A stretch of 14,604 nucleotides of DNA from Nanobdellota archaeon (lineage in GTDB: Archaea > Nanobdellota > Nanobdellia > Pacearchaeales > GW2011-AR1), in the NCBI GenBank assembly GCA_018817905.1, contig JAHISS010000111.1, forward strand, positions 1 through 14,604. Reading direction: 5' to 3'. Below the pieces are notes generated by a model that searched no databases, had not been told where the DNA came from, and saw only the letters and a list, made by a program, of their open reading frames with translations. Numbering within the stretch: the stretch's first letter is position 1; each line of letters opens with the position of its first letter. Made by a program: the position numbers and the translations under genes. This document shows positions 6,048 to 12,102 of the stretch, one piece after another.

Positions 6048-6374
6048 CTATTGTTCTTCCTTTCTAACTCGACTTCTCGCAAATTTCTCAAATTTTTCTC
6101 TCGCTTCTATAATACCCCAAACATATTCTGGTCTTTTCTCCCACGTCCTCGCGCACTGGTCATAATGCTGATATCGATTAAAAATTGCTGCAACAACTTC
6201 TTCATCTAACTGAGCAATTTTCAAATCTGGCTCCCTCACAGAACGAATATTTACATTAAAAACAATCTGCCTATAACGTGGAAGTTCCTCGTCGGTCATT
6301 CCCCTCTGAAGATTTAACCTTCTCAAATGAAAATAACGTAACAACTTCTTCTTATTTTCTCTCGTATCTCTCAT
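6048..6374 (-). CDS. hypothetical basic protein, 108 aa
   Basis: This protein is not recognised. It is Arg- and Lys-rich and largely helical, with RRLNLQRGMTDEELPRYRQI near the start and a C-terminal helix IIEAREKFEKFARSRVRKEE. There is a single Cys and no membrane segment. The open frame reaches back to 6434, inside ndk, but the true start is judged to be ATG 6374. It is preceded by a strong AGGAG at 6379-6383, and it begins only 7 bases after the ndk stop. That arrangement marks it as the second gene of an ndk operon. Confidence 0.68.
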   Translation of the reverse strand: MRDTRENKKKLLRYFHLRRLNLQRGMTDEELPRYRQIVFNVNIRSVREPDLKIAQLDEEVVAAIFNRYQHYDQCARTWEKRPEYVWGIIEAREKFEKFARSRVRKEEQ

Positions 6375-6381
6375 TAGTCTC

Positions 6382-6918
6382 CTAAAAAAATTCCTCTTCC
6401 ACAAACCACAAGCCAACCTCCCTCTTCGCTTCATTCAAATCACTCGACGCATGTATCAAATTCTTCACAGCTCTTTCTTCCTTATCCGCCAGCTCGTAAG
6501 AATCCAAAAGAAAGTCCCCCCGAATTGTTCCAGGCACAGATTGCTTCGGCTCAGTATGTCCAACTATCTTTCTAACTATCTGAACAGCGTGGAAACCTTC
6601 CCAAATCATTGCAATCGCCGGCCCTTCGCTCAAACTTTTCTTCAACCTCGACTGAATCATTCCGCCAAGCTCCATATGGTTCTCAAAAGGAAAATCCCTA
6701 CCCTCTTTCTCCGCAGTGCTCTTCGATTTTTCCGTAAGTTCCCGAGCCCATTCATCTGTCAAAGCATAATGCTTGTCCAAAATCTCATCTCCTGCCAAAA
6801 CCATTTTCATTCCAACAATCTTCAGCCCAGTTCGCTCTATCCGAGAAATTATCTCGCCCATCAGCCCTCTTTGAACTCCGTCAGGTTTTATCAAGACAAG
6901 CGTTCTTTCCTTTTCCAT
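6382..6918 (-). CDS. ndk: nucleoside-diphosphate kinase
   Basis: The enzyme transfers the terminal phosphate from ATP to other nucleoside diphosphates through a phospho-histidine, balancing NTP and dNTP pools. Family motifs are ERTLVLIKPDGVQRGLMGEI at the start, PGTIRGDF, and the active-site NLIHASSD with H156. Counted from ATG 6918 the protein has 178 residues, longer than the usual 140-155. The extra length lies between the HYALTDEWA helix and GPAIAMIWEG (about residues 60-95) and at the C-terminus. A TTG at 6921 would add one residue. ATG 6918 is preferred for its distance from the TATA box at 6941-6950. A 108-aa gene follows in the same operon. Confidence 0.95.
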   Translation of the reverse strand: MEKERTLVLIKPDGVQRGLMGEIISRIERTGLKIVGMKMVLAGDEILDKHYALTDEWARELTEKSKSTAEKEGRDFPFENHMELGGMIQSRLKKSLSEGPAIAMIWEGFHAVQIVRKIVGHTEPKQSVPGTIRGDFLLDSYELADKEERAVKNLIHASSDLNEAKREVGLWFVEEEFF

Positions 6919-6940
6919 CAAACATTTCAGAAATAAGAGG

Positions 6941-6950
6941 TTTTAAATAT
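6941..6950 (-). promoter_or_regulatory. TATA box of the ndk operon
   Basis: The minus strand reads ATATTTAAAA, centred about 27 bases before ATG 6918, so a leaderless transcript is expected. A second TATA-like sequence (TTTTATAAAA, 6961-6970) lies behind it and reads on both strands. Confidence 0.5.
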
Positions 6951-6960
6951 TACTGTGAAA

Positions 6961-6970
6961 TTTTATAAAA
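6961..6970 (+). promoter_or_regulatory. possible promoter of the left repeated element
   Basis: TTTTATAAAA is centred near 6966. At the spacing used in this window it predicts transcription to the right from about 6992, which is the first base of the CCCAATCGCAGCAAG sequence that opens the left copy of the repeated element. No good ORF follows, so any product would be an RNA or the transcript of a decayed gene. Confidence 0.35.
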
Positions 6971-6984
6971 ATAAATCATCGAAG

Positions 6985-7168
6985 TAAAGTTCCCAATCGC
7001 AGCAAGTAAAATCAAAAGACAATCATCATCCCATCGCTCCTGGTGAGCGTATTACATACCACTAATTTAATTCAATAAGGTGCGTGGTCGCGAGTTGATG
7101 AGATAATCTTGGGCGGGGTTAGAAAAAACAGGAAAATATATCCTTACCCAATCACCGCAAGTCTAATC
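6985..7168 (+). repeat. left copy (A) of an imperfect direct repeat flanking the multi-HTH gene
   Basis: Bases 6985-7030 match 8778-8823 with 7 differences in about 47 bases, and 7109-7166 matches 8860-8926 with small gaps (GATAATCTT, then AAAATATAT and CGCAAG). The middle differs, and this copy carries about 57 extra bases. Both ends carry a similar 22-base sequence (6992-7013 and 7147-7168). TCCTG (7038-7042) can pair with CAGGA (7129-7133), the counterpart of the stem in the right copy. The right end overlaps the stop and last codons of the multi-HTH gene. The frame that is open in copy B ends here at a TGA (7044-7046), so this copy could be a decayed paralogue or a structured RNA. Confidence 0.6.
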
Positions 7169-8630
7169 CCTTCTTCCCGTAAATCTTCTTCCGTTCATCA
7201 ATTGCCAAATAAGGTTTCCCCTCTTTTCTCCTCGAAGGATGAAATATCTTCAATGCCTTCCTAATAATCGCAGAATATTCCGCACGCCTTGCCAAAGCAG
7301 TCTGCACAGCTATCCCGCTCGCTCCAGTCAACTCCAGGGCATCGTCAATAGAAAAACCGCCATGGTCCATCGCTTCATAAATATCACTTGCAACTCTGTA
7401 AGTCAAACCACGACAAGGCAATCTTTCACAATTTCTTCCTTTAATCTTATACGTCGTAGTAATACTTCTCTCAGCAAGCCCAGAAAAATGCGCAATATCT
7501 GCCGCAGACAAACCAAGCCCATAACATTGTTGAACATTTTCTTTTCTTCGTTCAACTTCTTTTCTTGAAACTCTTTTTATAGGTGAACAAAGTGTTTTCA
7601 AACGTGTTCGTCTGAGAACCTTAGAAACAGACATCTTATGAAATCCTGACCTTTCTCCTAATTCTTCAATTGGAACATCTCCCCCACTCTCTTTTGCCCC
7701 ATGATAAACTTTAAACAGATTTACTAAATCATCCCAACGTGAATTCCAAACGCCTCTTCGCTTAAGCCCACTCGCATATTCAAACGCGTTTTGCTCGGCC
7801 CAAGAAGCTCTGTTGTATTTTCCCTGCAAGGCAATTAAAACAGCATTTCCGATTGCTTCCCTTCTTTCTACCTGCGCATTCTTCCATCTCCCTCTCTGTC
7901 CTGTTTCTCCCATGTATTGCCGAATTCTTTCTCCTGAAACACCTGCTTGCCTTCCCAACTCAGCCAAAGTTGAAACAACTCCTTCTGAAATTAATCTGTC
8001 TGCAAGTTCTCTGTTTAATTTTCTATAGCAATCATGTTCAATTCTTGATCCAGCCAGGGGAATGTTCCTAATAACAACCGGATAACTCAAACCTGCGACT
8101 CTTGCAATCTCCATTCTTGTCGTTGCCCCTCCTGCAATTGCTTTCCGAACTTTTCTCAAATCTTCTTCTTTCAAAGAATCACTTGATTTCAAAACTTTTC
8201 CGCCAAGATGATTACAAACAGCTTGATAACTCAAACCTGTGGCTATTGCAATTTCTTTTTTTGTTCTTGCCCCGCTCGCAATCGCTTCCCTAATTTTGAT
8301 TCTATTTTTAGTTGTCCGGCAATTTTCCCTTCGAGGTAGTTTTAATCTGTTTCCCCGCAATGCCAAACAAATCGCAGAGTAAGAAAGGCCGGTTTCTTCT
8401 GCAATCCCATCGTATGAACGAACTCCTGAGTAAAATGCATCTAAAACCTTTTCCGCACGTTCAGTAGGCAAATTGTTCATATCTAAAATTTCCCTAACTT
8501 CTTTCGCTTTAATTCCAGTTTTTCCAACAAGCTCACGAACACTTCTTGCTCCCTGCCCATAAACTGCTAAAACTTCTGTTTCTCTAATCGTTTCTAAAGC
8601 GTTCAAAATCCTGTCTTCTAAATGTGACAT
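7152..8630 (-). CDS. array protein of about eight helix-turn-helix units
   Basis: The 492-residue protein appears to be built almost wholly of helix-turn-helix units. Cores are near residues 24-50 (ARSVRELVGKTGIKAKEV), 67-92 (SYDGIAEETGLSYSAICLAL), 119-142 (TKKEIAIATGLSYQAVCNHL), 167-190 (TTRMEIARVAGLSYPVVI), 216-240 (LAELGRQAGVSGERIRQYM), 316-340 (IEELGERSGFHKMSVSKVL), 370-395 (SAADIAHFSGLAERSITT) and 423-447 (SIDDALELTGASGIAVQTAL). Units 2-4 are the most alike, sharing G-x-x-(S/T)-x-x-(E/G)-I-A-x-x-(T/A)-G-L-S-Y-x-x-(V/I), about 50 residues apart. Residues 245-305 form a different, Trp-containing spacer. No catalytic domain is seen. It should bind DNA or RNA along an extended site; the target and role are unknown. 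The start is ATG 8630, 26 bases from a TATA-like box. Confidence 0.8.
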   Translation of the reverse strand: MSHLEDRILNALETIRETEVLAVYGQGARSVRELVGKTGIKAKEVREILDMNNLPTERAEKVLDAFYSGVRSYDGIAEETGLSYSAICLALRGNRLKLPRRENCRTTKNRIKIREAIASGARTKKEIAIATGLSYQAVCNHLGGKVLKSSDSLKEEDLRKVRKAIAGGATTRMEIARVAGLSYPVVIRNIPLAGSRIEHDCYRKLNRELADRLISEGVVSTLAELGRQAGVSGERIRQYMGETGQRGRWKNAQVERREAIGNAVLIALQGKYNRASWAEQNAFEYASGLKRRGVWNSRWDDLVNLFKVYHGAKESGGDVPIEELGERSGFHKMSVSKVLRRTRLKTLCSPIKRVSRKEVERRKENVQQCYGLGLSAADIAHFSGLAERSITTTYKIKGRNCERLPCRGLTYRVASDIYEAMDHGGFSIDDALELTGASGIAVQTALARRAEYSAIIRKALKIFHPSRRKEGKPYLAIDERKKIYGKKGLDLR

Positions 8631-8650
8631 AAAAATCCAACAAGAAACAC

Positions 8651-8660
8651 CTTCTTAAAG
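8651..8660 (-). promoter_or_regulatory. TATA-like box of the multi-HTH gene
   Basis: The minus strand reads CTTTAAGAAG, centred 26 bases before ATG 8630. It is weaker than the other boxes in the window, but at the same spacing. Confidence 0.4.
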
Positions 8661-8731
8661 TTTGTTATTTTACAAGGACAACAAAAAATCCTAAAAAACT
8701 AAAAACCTTTTCCTCCTTACAATAAAATAAA

Positions 8732-8998
8732 ATGCCAGCCTCAAACACGCCGAACCCCCAAAAAAAAGATTTAATAGTAAAACTCCCAGTCTCATCAAGT
8801 AAAATTAAAAGACAATCATTATCAACAACCCACATTATCCCATCTGATTCTGGTTTATGTGATAATCTTAAGGATGGGTGGTGGAAACCAGAAAAATATA
8901 TTTTTACCAAATCGCAGCAAGCTGTAAGAATCAATTTTCAATTAAGTTTTAAGGATAACAATCTCTCTCGCGGATTCAAAACCAAGGTGATAAAATGA
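8732..8998 (+). CDS. small ORF (88 aa) overlapping the endonuclease Q start
   Basis: I do not recognise this product. It is soluble and basic, and includes SSKIKRQSLSTTHIIPSDSG and DGWWKPEKYIF. For it: its TGA overlaps the start of endonuclease Q as ATGA (8995-8998), an arrangement typical of coupled genes. In the left copy of the repeat the same frame keeps SKIKRQS, and several changes are conservative (V/I, S/A, L/F). Against it: no clear TATA box lies at the usual distance, the opposite strand is also open (8665-8934), and the region can form a stem (8848-8893) whose pairing is conserved in the left copy, which fits an RNA or DNA element as well. I cannot decide between these. Confidence 0.4.
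   Translation: MPASNTPNPQKKDLIVKLPVSSSKIKRQSLSTTHIIPSDSGLCDNLKDGWWKPEKYIFTKSQQAVRINFQLSFKDNNLSRGFKTKVIK
8778..8928 (+). repeat. right copy (B) of the imperfect direct repeat
   Basis: This is the partner of 6985-7168, in the same orientation, on the other side of the multi-HTH gene. It contains the inverted repeat TTCTGGTTT (8848-8856) and AAACCAGAA (8885-8893), a perfect 9-bp stem around a 28-base loop. Sequences like the 22-base end motif occur at 8785-8806 (diverged) and 8907-8928 (CCAAATCGCAGCAAG). It lies inside the 88-aa ORF. Confidence 0.6.
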
Positions 8999-10299
8999 AA
9001 CTAATCGCAGACCTCCACATCCATTCAAAACACGCAAGAGCATGCTCCTCTGCTTTGTCAATCCCAAACTTAGAAAAATACGCAAAGATAAAAGGAATAA
9101 ATCTTTTAGGAACCGGCGACTTCCAACATCCTCTCCATAGAGAACACATCAACGAACACCTCAAAGAGGACAGCAATGGAATCCTCCGAACTTCTTCTGG
9201 CTTCCCATTCATTTGGCAGACAGAAATCTCGTTCATGTATTCGCAAAACAACAAGCGCCGCGCCGTCCACCTCGTCGTCCTCTCCCCAAACACAGAAACC
9301 TCAAACAAAATAACTTCTTACCTTCTGAGCAAAGGAAGAGTAGACTACGACGGCCGCCCAATCTTCGGAATTCCCTGCGACGAATTTGTCAAAGACCTAA
9401 AACAAATTTCCGAAGAAATAGAAATAATCCCAGCACATTGCATGACACCGTGGTTCGGTCTCTTCGGAAGCAAGTCCGGCTTTGATTCTTTAGAAGAATG
9501 TTTCCAAGAACAAACAAAACACATCTACGCTGTCGAGTCCGGCATGTCAGCAGACCCTCCAATGCTCTGGCGCTTCAAACAAAAATTCAACGTAGTAAGT
9601 TTCTCCGACGCCCATTCGTTCTGGCCATGGAGGATAGGAAGAGAAGCAACAATATTTGACATTCCAGAAGTCGCGCACGCGAGCGAAGCAAGCCCTAACC
9701 AACAAGACGCCACCACAAACACTGGCGTCCAATTTGTGCGGCCAGGAGATTCACCTAAATGGTTAACATACAAAAACATAATCAACGCAATCCGAACCGG
9801 CAAAAACTTAACGACAATCGAAACTCCTCCTGCTTACGGACGCTACCACTGGGACGGCCATCGCGATTGCAATTTTTCCTGCGACCACATAACTACAAAA
9901 CACAACAAAGGCGTTTGCCCTAAATGTAAAAAACCACTAACTATCGGAGTTGACTACCGCGTTGAAGAAATCGCAAAGGAGCTAAAGGGATTCACTCCAG
10001 CCGACGCAAAAAACTTCTACGAACTCCTCCCACTCCACGAACTCATTGCCCTTCATCTCTCAAGCTCCCTAAACACAAAAAAAACCTGGGCACTTTACAA
10101 CGAACTAATTGAAAAGTTCAATAATGAATTCAACATCCTCCTCAACCTCACAAAAGAAGACCTGCAAAAAGCAAGCATCAATGAAAAGTTAGCAGAAATT
10201 ATTTTGTTGAATAGGGAAAATAAATTATCTGTAAAACCAGGTTATGACGGCGAATATGGCGTTCTTCAACTTCCGTCGAAACAGGCTACTTTGTTTTAA
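8995..10299 (+). CDS. endoQ: endonuclease Q (damaged-base-specific DNA endonuclease)
   Basis: The 434-residue protein matches archaeal EndoQ, which nicks DNA 5' of deaminated bases (uracil, hypoxanthine, xanthine) and abasic sites. The PHP-type metal centre begins with DLHIHS (residues 6-11), followed by GTGDFQHP, a later H-C-M-T-P-W-F-G-L-F-G-S-K-S-G-F-D-S block, ESGMSADPPMLWR and FSDAHSFWPWRIGREA. A zinc finger uses C292, C296, C308 and C311, followed by the EndoQ-typical LTIGVDYRVEEIAKEL. A helical C-terminal domain ends in PGYDGEYGVLQL. The last six residues, KQATLF, resemble a short PCNA-interacting (PIP) motif. The ATG has AAGGTGAT just upstream and overlaps the preceding small ORF. The 3' end overlaps the convergent 148-aa gene by 14 bases. 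Confidence 0.9.
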   Translation: MKLIADLHIHSKHARACSSALSIPNLEKYAKIKGINLLGTGDFQHPLHREHINEHLKEDSNGILRTSSGFPFIWQTEISFMYSQNNKRRAVHLVVLSPNTETSNKITSYLLSKGRVDYDGRPIFGIPCDEFVKDLKQISEEIEIIPAHCMTPWFGLFGSKSGFDSLEECFQEQTKHIYAVESGMSADPPMLWRFKQKFNVVSFSDAHSFWPWRIGREATIFDIPEVAHASEASPNQQDATTNTGVQFVRPGDSPKWLTYKNIINAIRTGKNLTTIETPPAYGRYHWDGHRDCNFSCDHITTKHNKGVCPKCKKPLTIGVDYRVEEIAKELKGFTPADAKNFYELLPLHELIALHLSSSLNTKKTWALYNELIEKFNNEFNILLNLTKEDLQKASINEKLAEIILLNRENKLSVKPGYDGEYGVLQLPSKQATLF

Positions 10300-10732
10300 C
10301 GCCTATAACCTTTCTTCTTTCATAATCAACAGTCCTGATAATGACGCCTTCCCCACTCAAAGCTCTTATTTCTTCTTCATCAACACAAGAAAGCTCCCGC
10401 CAGTCATCCACTGCTCCATCAGCATCAAGCTTGCTATAATCATAATGACTAAGCCTCATTCCAAAAGCAACACTGGAACAACCCCAGAAATCATAAACTT
10501 CCCTAATCTTTTTTTCCATCAAATAAGCAAGAGCTGCAGCTGTTATTTCCTCCCCGTGATACTCTAACTCTTCTGCATAACAATCAGCGCCAACAATTCC
10601 AATTAGCTTTTCTTTCCTCAATTGAAAAACACACAAAGCACTACCTTCAAAATCTCTATCGTGTTCTGTTAACGTAAAAACAAAATGCTTTCCATTTAAT
10701 TCTTTTGCAAGGTCTCTTAAAGTTTTTCGCAT
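10286..10732 (-). CDS. hypothetical protein downstream of nop10, 148 aa
   Basis: I do not recognise this protein. It is soluble and acidic, with likely beta strands (HFVFTLTEHD, EKLIGIVGAD) and helices (TAAALAYLMEKKIREVYDFW), and a strand-like C-terminus (VIIRTVDYERRKVIGVK). It contains three Cys without a metal-site pattern. Its ATG follows the nop10 stop directly (TAGATG at 10735-10730), so the two are in one operon. In many archaea the gene after nop10 encodes a PAC2-family protein, but I see no resemblance to that family here. The 3' end overlaps endonuclease Q by 14 bases. Confidence 0.72.
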   Translation of the reverse strand: MRKTLRDLAKELNGKHFVFTLTEHDRDFEGSALCVFQLRKEKLIGIVGADCYAEELEYHGEEITAAALAYLMEKKIREVYDFWGCSSVAFGMRLSHYDYSKLDADGAVDDWRELSCVDEEEIRALSGEGVIIRTVDYERRKVIGVKTK

Positions 10733-10870
10733 CTAACTCTTCTTCCCCAACTCACCAACATCCCGAATCTTAACAAACTTATAATGCGCATCTTTCATCT
10801 CCCCAGAACACTTCTTACATTTCTCTCCAAGACCATACTTCCCACATGAAGAACATTTTTTTAATTTCAT
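10733..10870 (-). CDS. nop10: H/ACA ribonucleoprotein Nop10 (short form)
   Basis: This 45-residue protein begins MKLKKCSSCGKYGLGEKCKK and goes on CSGEMKDAHYKF. That is the Nop10 pattern: a zinc ribbon with C6, C9, C18 and C21, the G-x-Y-x-L segment between the Cys pairs, and the A-H-x-x-x-F that follows. Nop10 holds the pseudouridine synthase Cbf5 and guide RNA together in the archaeal H/ACA particle. Most archaeal Nop10 proteins have about 55-60 residues, and this one lacks much of the C-terminal extension after the A-H-Y-K-F segment. The ATG overlaps the stop of the upstream 54-aa gene (ATGA), and the next gene begins directly after its own stop. Its position after aIF2alpha fits the conserved S27e-aIF2alpha-Nop10 order. 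Confidence 0.85.
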   Translation of the reverse strand: MKLKKCSSCGKYGLGEKCKKCSGEMKDAHYKFVKIRDVGELGKKS

Positions 10871-11031
10871 TTTTTCTCATCAAACTCTAGTCCATGACTC
10901 TTAGCAATTCCTTCCTTAACTAATTTATCCAACTCGTTCACATCTTCCTTAGTTAATCTTGATTTCTGAGCTATTGTTTCAGCTATCCCAACCTTGCCTT
11001 CTCCTAAACTACATTCCCCTTTCAATTTCAT
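10867..11031 (-). CDS. small protein (54 aa) upstream of nop10
   Basis: The frame from ATG 11031 encodes 54 residues, beginning MKLKGECSLGEGKVGIAETI and then helical and charged (LTKEDVNELDKLVKEGIAK). It is not recognised. Its TGA overlaps the nop10 start (ATGA at 10870-10867), and a TATA-like sequence (11053-11063) is centred 26 bases before its ATG. It therefore appears to be the first gene of a three-gene unit with nop10 and the 148-aa gene. The second half resembles short helical antitoxin-like segments, but that is too weak to name it. Confidence 0.55.
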   Translation of the reverse strand: MKLKGECSLGEGKVGIAETIAQKSRLTKEDVNELDKLVKEGIAKSHGLEFDEKK

Positions 11032-11052
11032 AACCTTAACAAAAAGTCAATC

Positions 11053-11063
11053 ATTAAAAACCT
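11053..11063 (-). promoter_or_regulatory. TATA box of the 54-aa/nop10 unit
   Basis: The minus strand reads TTTTTAATGA, centred 26 bases before ATG 11031. It indicates that nop10 is transcribed separately from aIF2alpha here, with 142 bases between the two units. Confidence 0.4.
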
Positions 11064-11173
11064 TATCATACACACATCACTGCGTTCCGCGCTTTTACTC
11101 AAAACCCAATCATAAAATTATCTCATAAACCTCGGTCTGGTGGGGCTGGGCATCATAGTTACCTTTAACAAAA

Positions 11174-11890
11174 TCATTTCTCCTTCTTCACTTCAAAAAC
11201 AGCTTTCTTTTTCTTCGCCCGTTTTTCTATTTCTTCCAAAATCTCTTCAATCCTTGCATTTGCTTCCTTAAAATCTTTCGCAGAAACGCTCATAGAAAAC
11301 TTCGAACTTCCGAGATAATGAATTTCTGCATCAGAAAAGTCCAAAATCTCGCGGATATCTTTAACTCCTTGTTCAGAATCACAAGTCAAAATTATTTTCT
11401 TTTCCACAATTTTGTTCTTGTCCTGCTTCTCTGAAATTATTTGAAAAACTTTCTTAGCATTCTCCTTGCCCATAAACTTTTCAAGCAGTCCAGAGTTTTC
11501 CTTCACCTCTGCGAGAAAATCAACAAGGTTATAGTCCTCTTTTATCTTAGAAATGATTCCTTCAGCATCTTCCTTAACAACTTTTAAAACACTCCTAAGC
11601 GAGTTTTCTTTTTTGTATCCTTCTAAAACTTCTTTCTTCTCTTTTGCAGTAACTCTGCGCAAACTCATCTCAACATGACCAGGCATCACCCTTAAAACTT
11701 TGCACACAATTTTTCTGTTCGGAGAAACATACAACCTTAAATTTCGAATCCTCCCCGCTGCTACCTCGCTCAAGACCATGGCCCCAGGTTTATCGCTCCC
11801 TTCAATTTCTAAAAAAACTGTTGTGCCCTCTATTTTCTTGACTGTGCAAAAAACAACGTCATCTTCCTTTAAATCCAATTTGTTGCTCAT
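11174..11890 (-). CDS. eif2a: translation initiation factor aIF2 subunit alpha
   Basis: The 238-residue protein is the alpha subunit of archaeal initiation factor 2, part of the complex that brings initiator Met-tRNA to the small ribosomal subunit. An S1-type OB fold covers about residues 8-85 (DDVVFCTVKKIEGTTVFLEI, GAMVLSEVAAGRIRNLRLYV, MPGHVEMSLRRVTAKEK). A helical middle domain follows, and an alpha-beta C-terminal domain (about 165-225, KIILTCDSEQGVKDIREIL and IHYLGSSKFSMSVSA). It ends in a Lys-rich tail. The length is slightly below the usual 260-275. The ATG overlaps the S27e stop (ATGA at 11890-11887) and is preceded by a strong GGGAGGTG, showing coupled translation with S27e. Confidence 0.93.
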   Translation of the reverse strand: MSNKLDLKEDDVVFCTVKKIEGTTVFLEIEGSDKPGAMVLSEVAAGRIRNLRLYVSPNRKIVCKVLRVMPGHVEMSLRRVTAKEKKEVLEGYKKENSLRSVLKVVKEDAEGIISKIKEDYNLVDFLAEVKENSGLLEKFMGKENAKKVFQIISEKQDKNKIVEKKIILTCDSEQGVKDIREILDFSDAEIHYLGSSKFSMSVSAKDFKEANARIEEILEEIEKRAKKKKAVFEVKKEK

Positions 11891-12072
11891 TGCAGCACCT
11901 CCCTAACCCACGCTCGAATTCTTATCTTCCCGCCGCGCGTCTTAACCAAAAGCCGGTTGCAGCTAACACATTTAACCTTCATAGACGATTTCCCAAATAC
12001 AATTTGCTTGTTCCCGCATCTCGGACAAACAACTCTTACAAACCTGCTTGTCATACATTGTTTCATTTCCAT
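11887..12072 (-). CDS. rps27e: 30S ribosomal protein eS27 (S27e)
   Basis: The 61-residue protein is a zinc-ribbon ribosomal protein of the small subunit. After FVRVVCPRCGNKQIVFGKSS comes MKVKCVSCNRLLVKTRGGK, with C16, C19, C35 and C38 as the zinc ligands. The C-terminal RIRAWVREVLQ is typical of the family, and the length is normal. ATG 12072 is the start because a TATA box at 12095-12102 is centred 26 bases upstream. ATGs at 12066 and 12054 are alternatives. It heads the S27e-aIF2alpha operon. Confidence 0.93.
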   Translation of the reverse strand: MEMKQCMTSRFVRVVCPRCGNKQIVFGKSSMKVKCVSCNRLLVKTRGGKIRIRAWVREVLQ

Positions 12073-12094
12073 AAAAACTAATAAAAATGAGGAG

Positions 12095-12102
12095 TTTTAA
12101 GC
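12095..12102 (-). promoter_or_regulatory. TATA box of the S27e-aIF2alpha operon
   Basis: The minus strand reads GCTTAAAACT, centred 26 bases before ATG 12072. Confidence 0.45.

Noticed and set aside
6382..6434. Extending the 108-aa gene to the upstream ATG at 6434
   Set aside because: That start lies inside ndk and has no ribosome binding site, while ATG 6374 has a strong AGGAG and lies just past the ndk stop.
8665..8934. 89-aa minus-strand ORF opposite the 88-aa ORF
   Set aside because: It starts with TTG without a TATA box at the usual distance, and overlaps the plus-strand ORF almost fully. Not excluded, but less supported than the plus-strand ORF with its ATGA overlap.
11032..11173. Possible C/D-box or H/ACA RNA in the gap between aIF2alpha and the 54-aa gene
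   Set aside because: ATGATG and G-rich segments are present, but no proper pair of C and D boxes and no hairpin-ACA arrangement was found.
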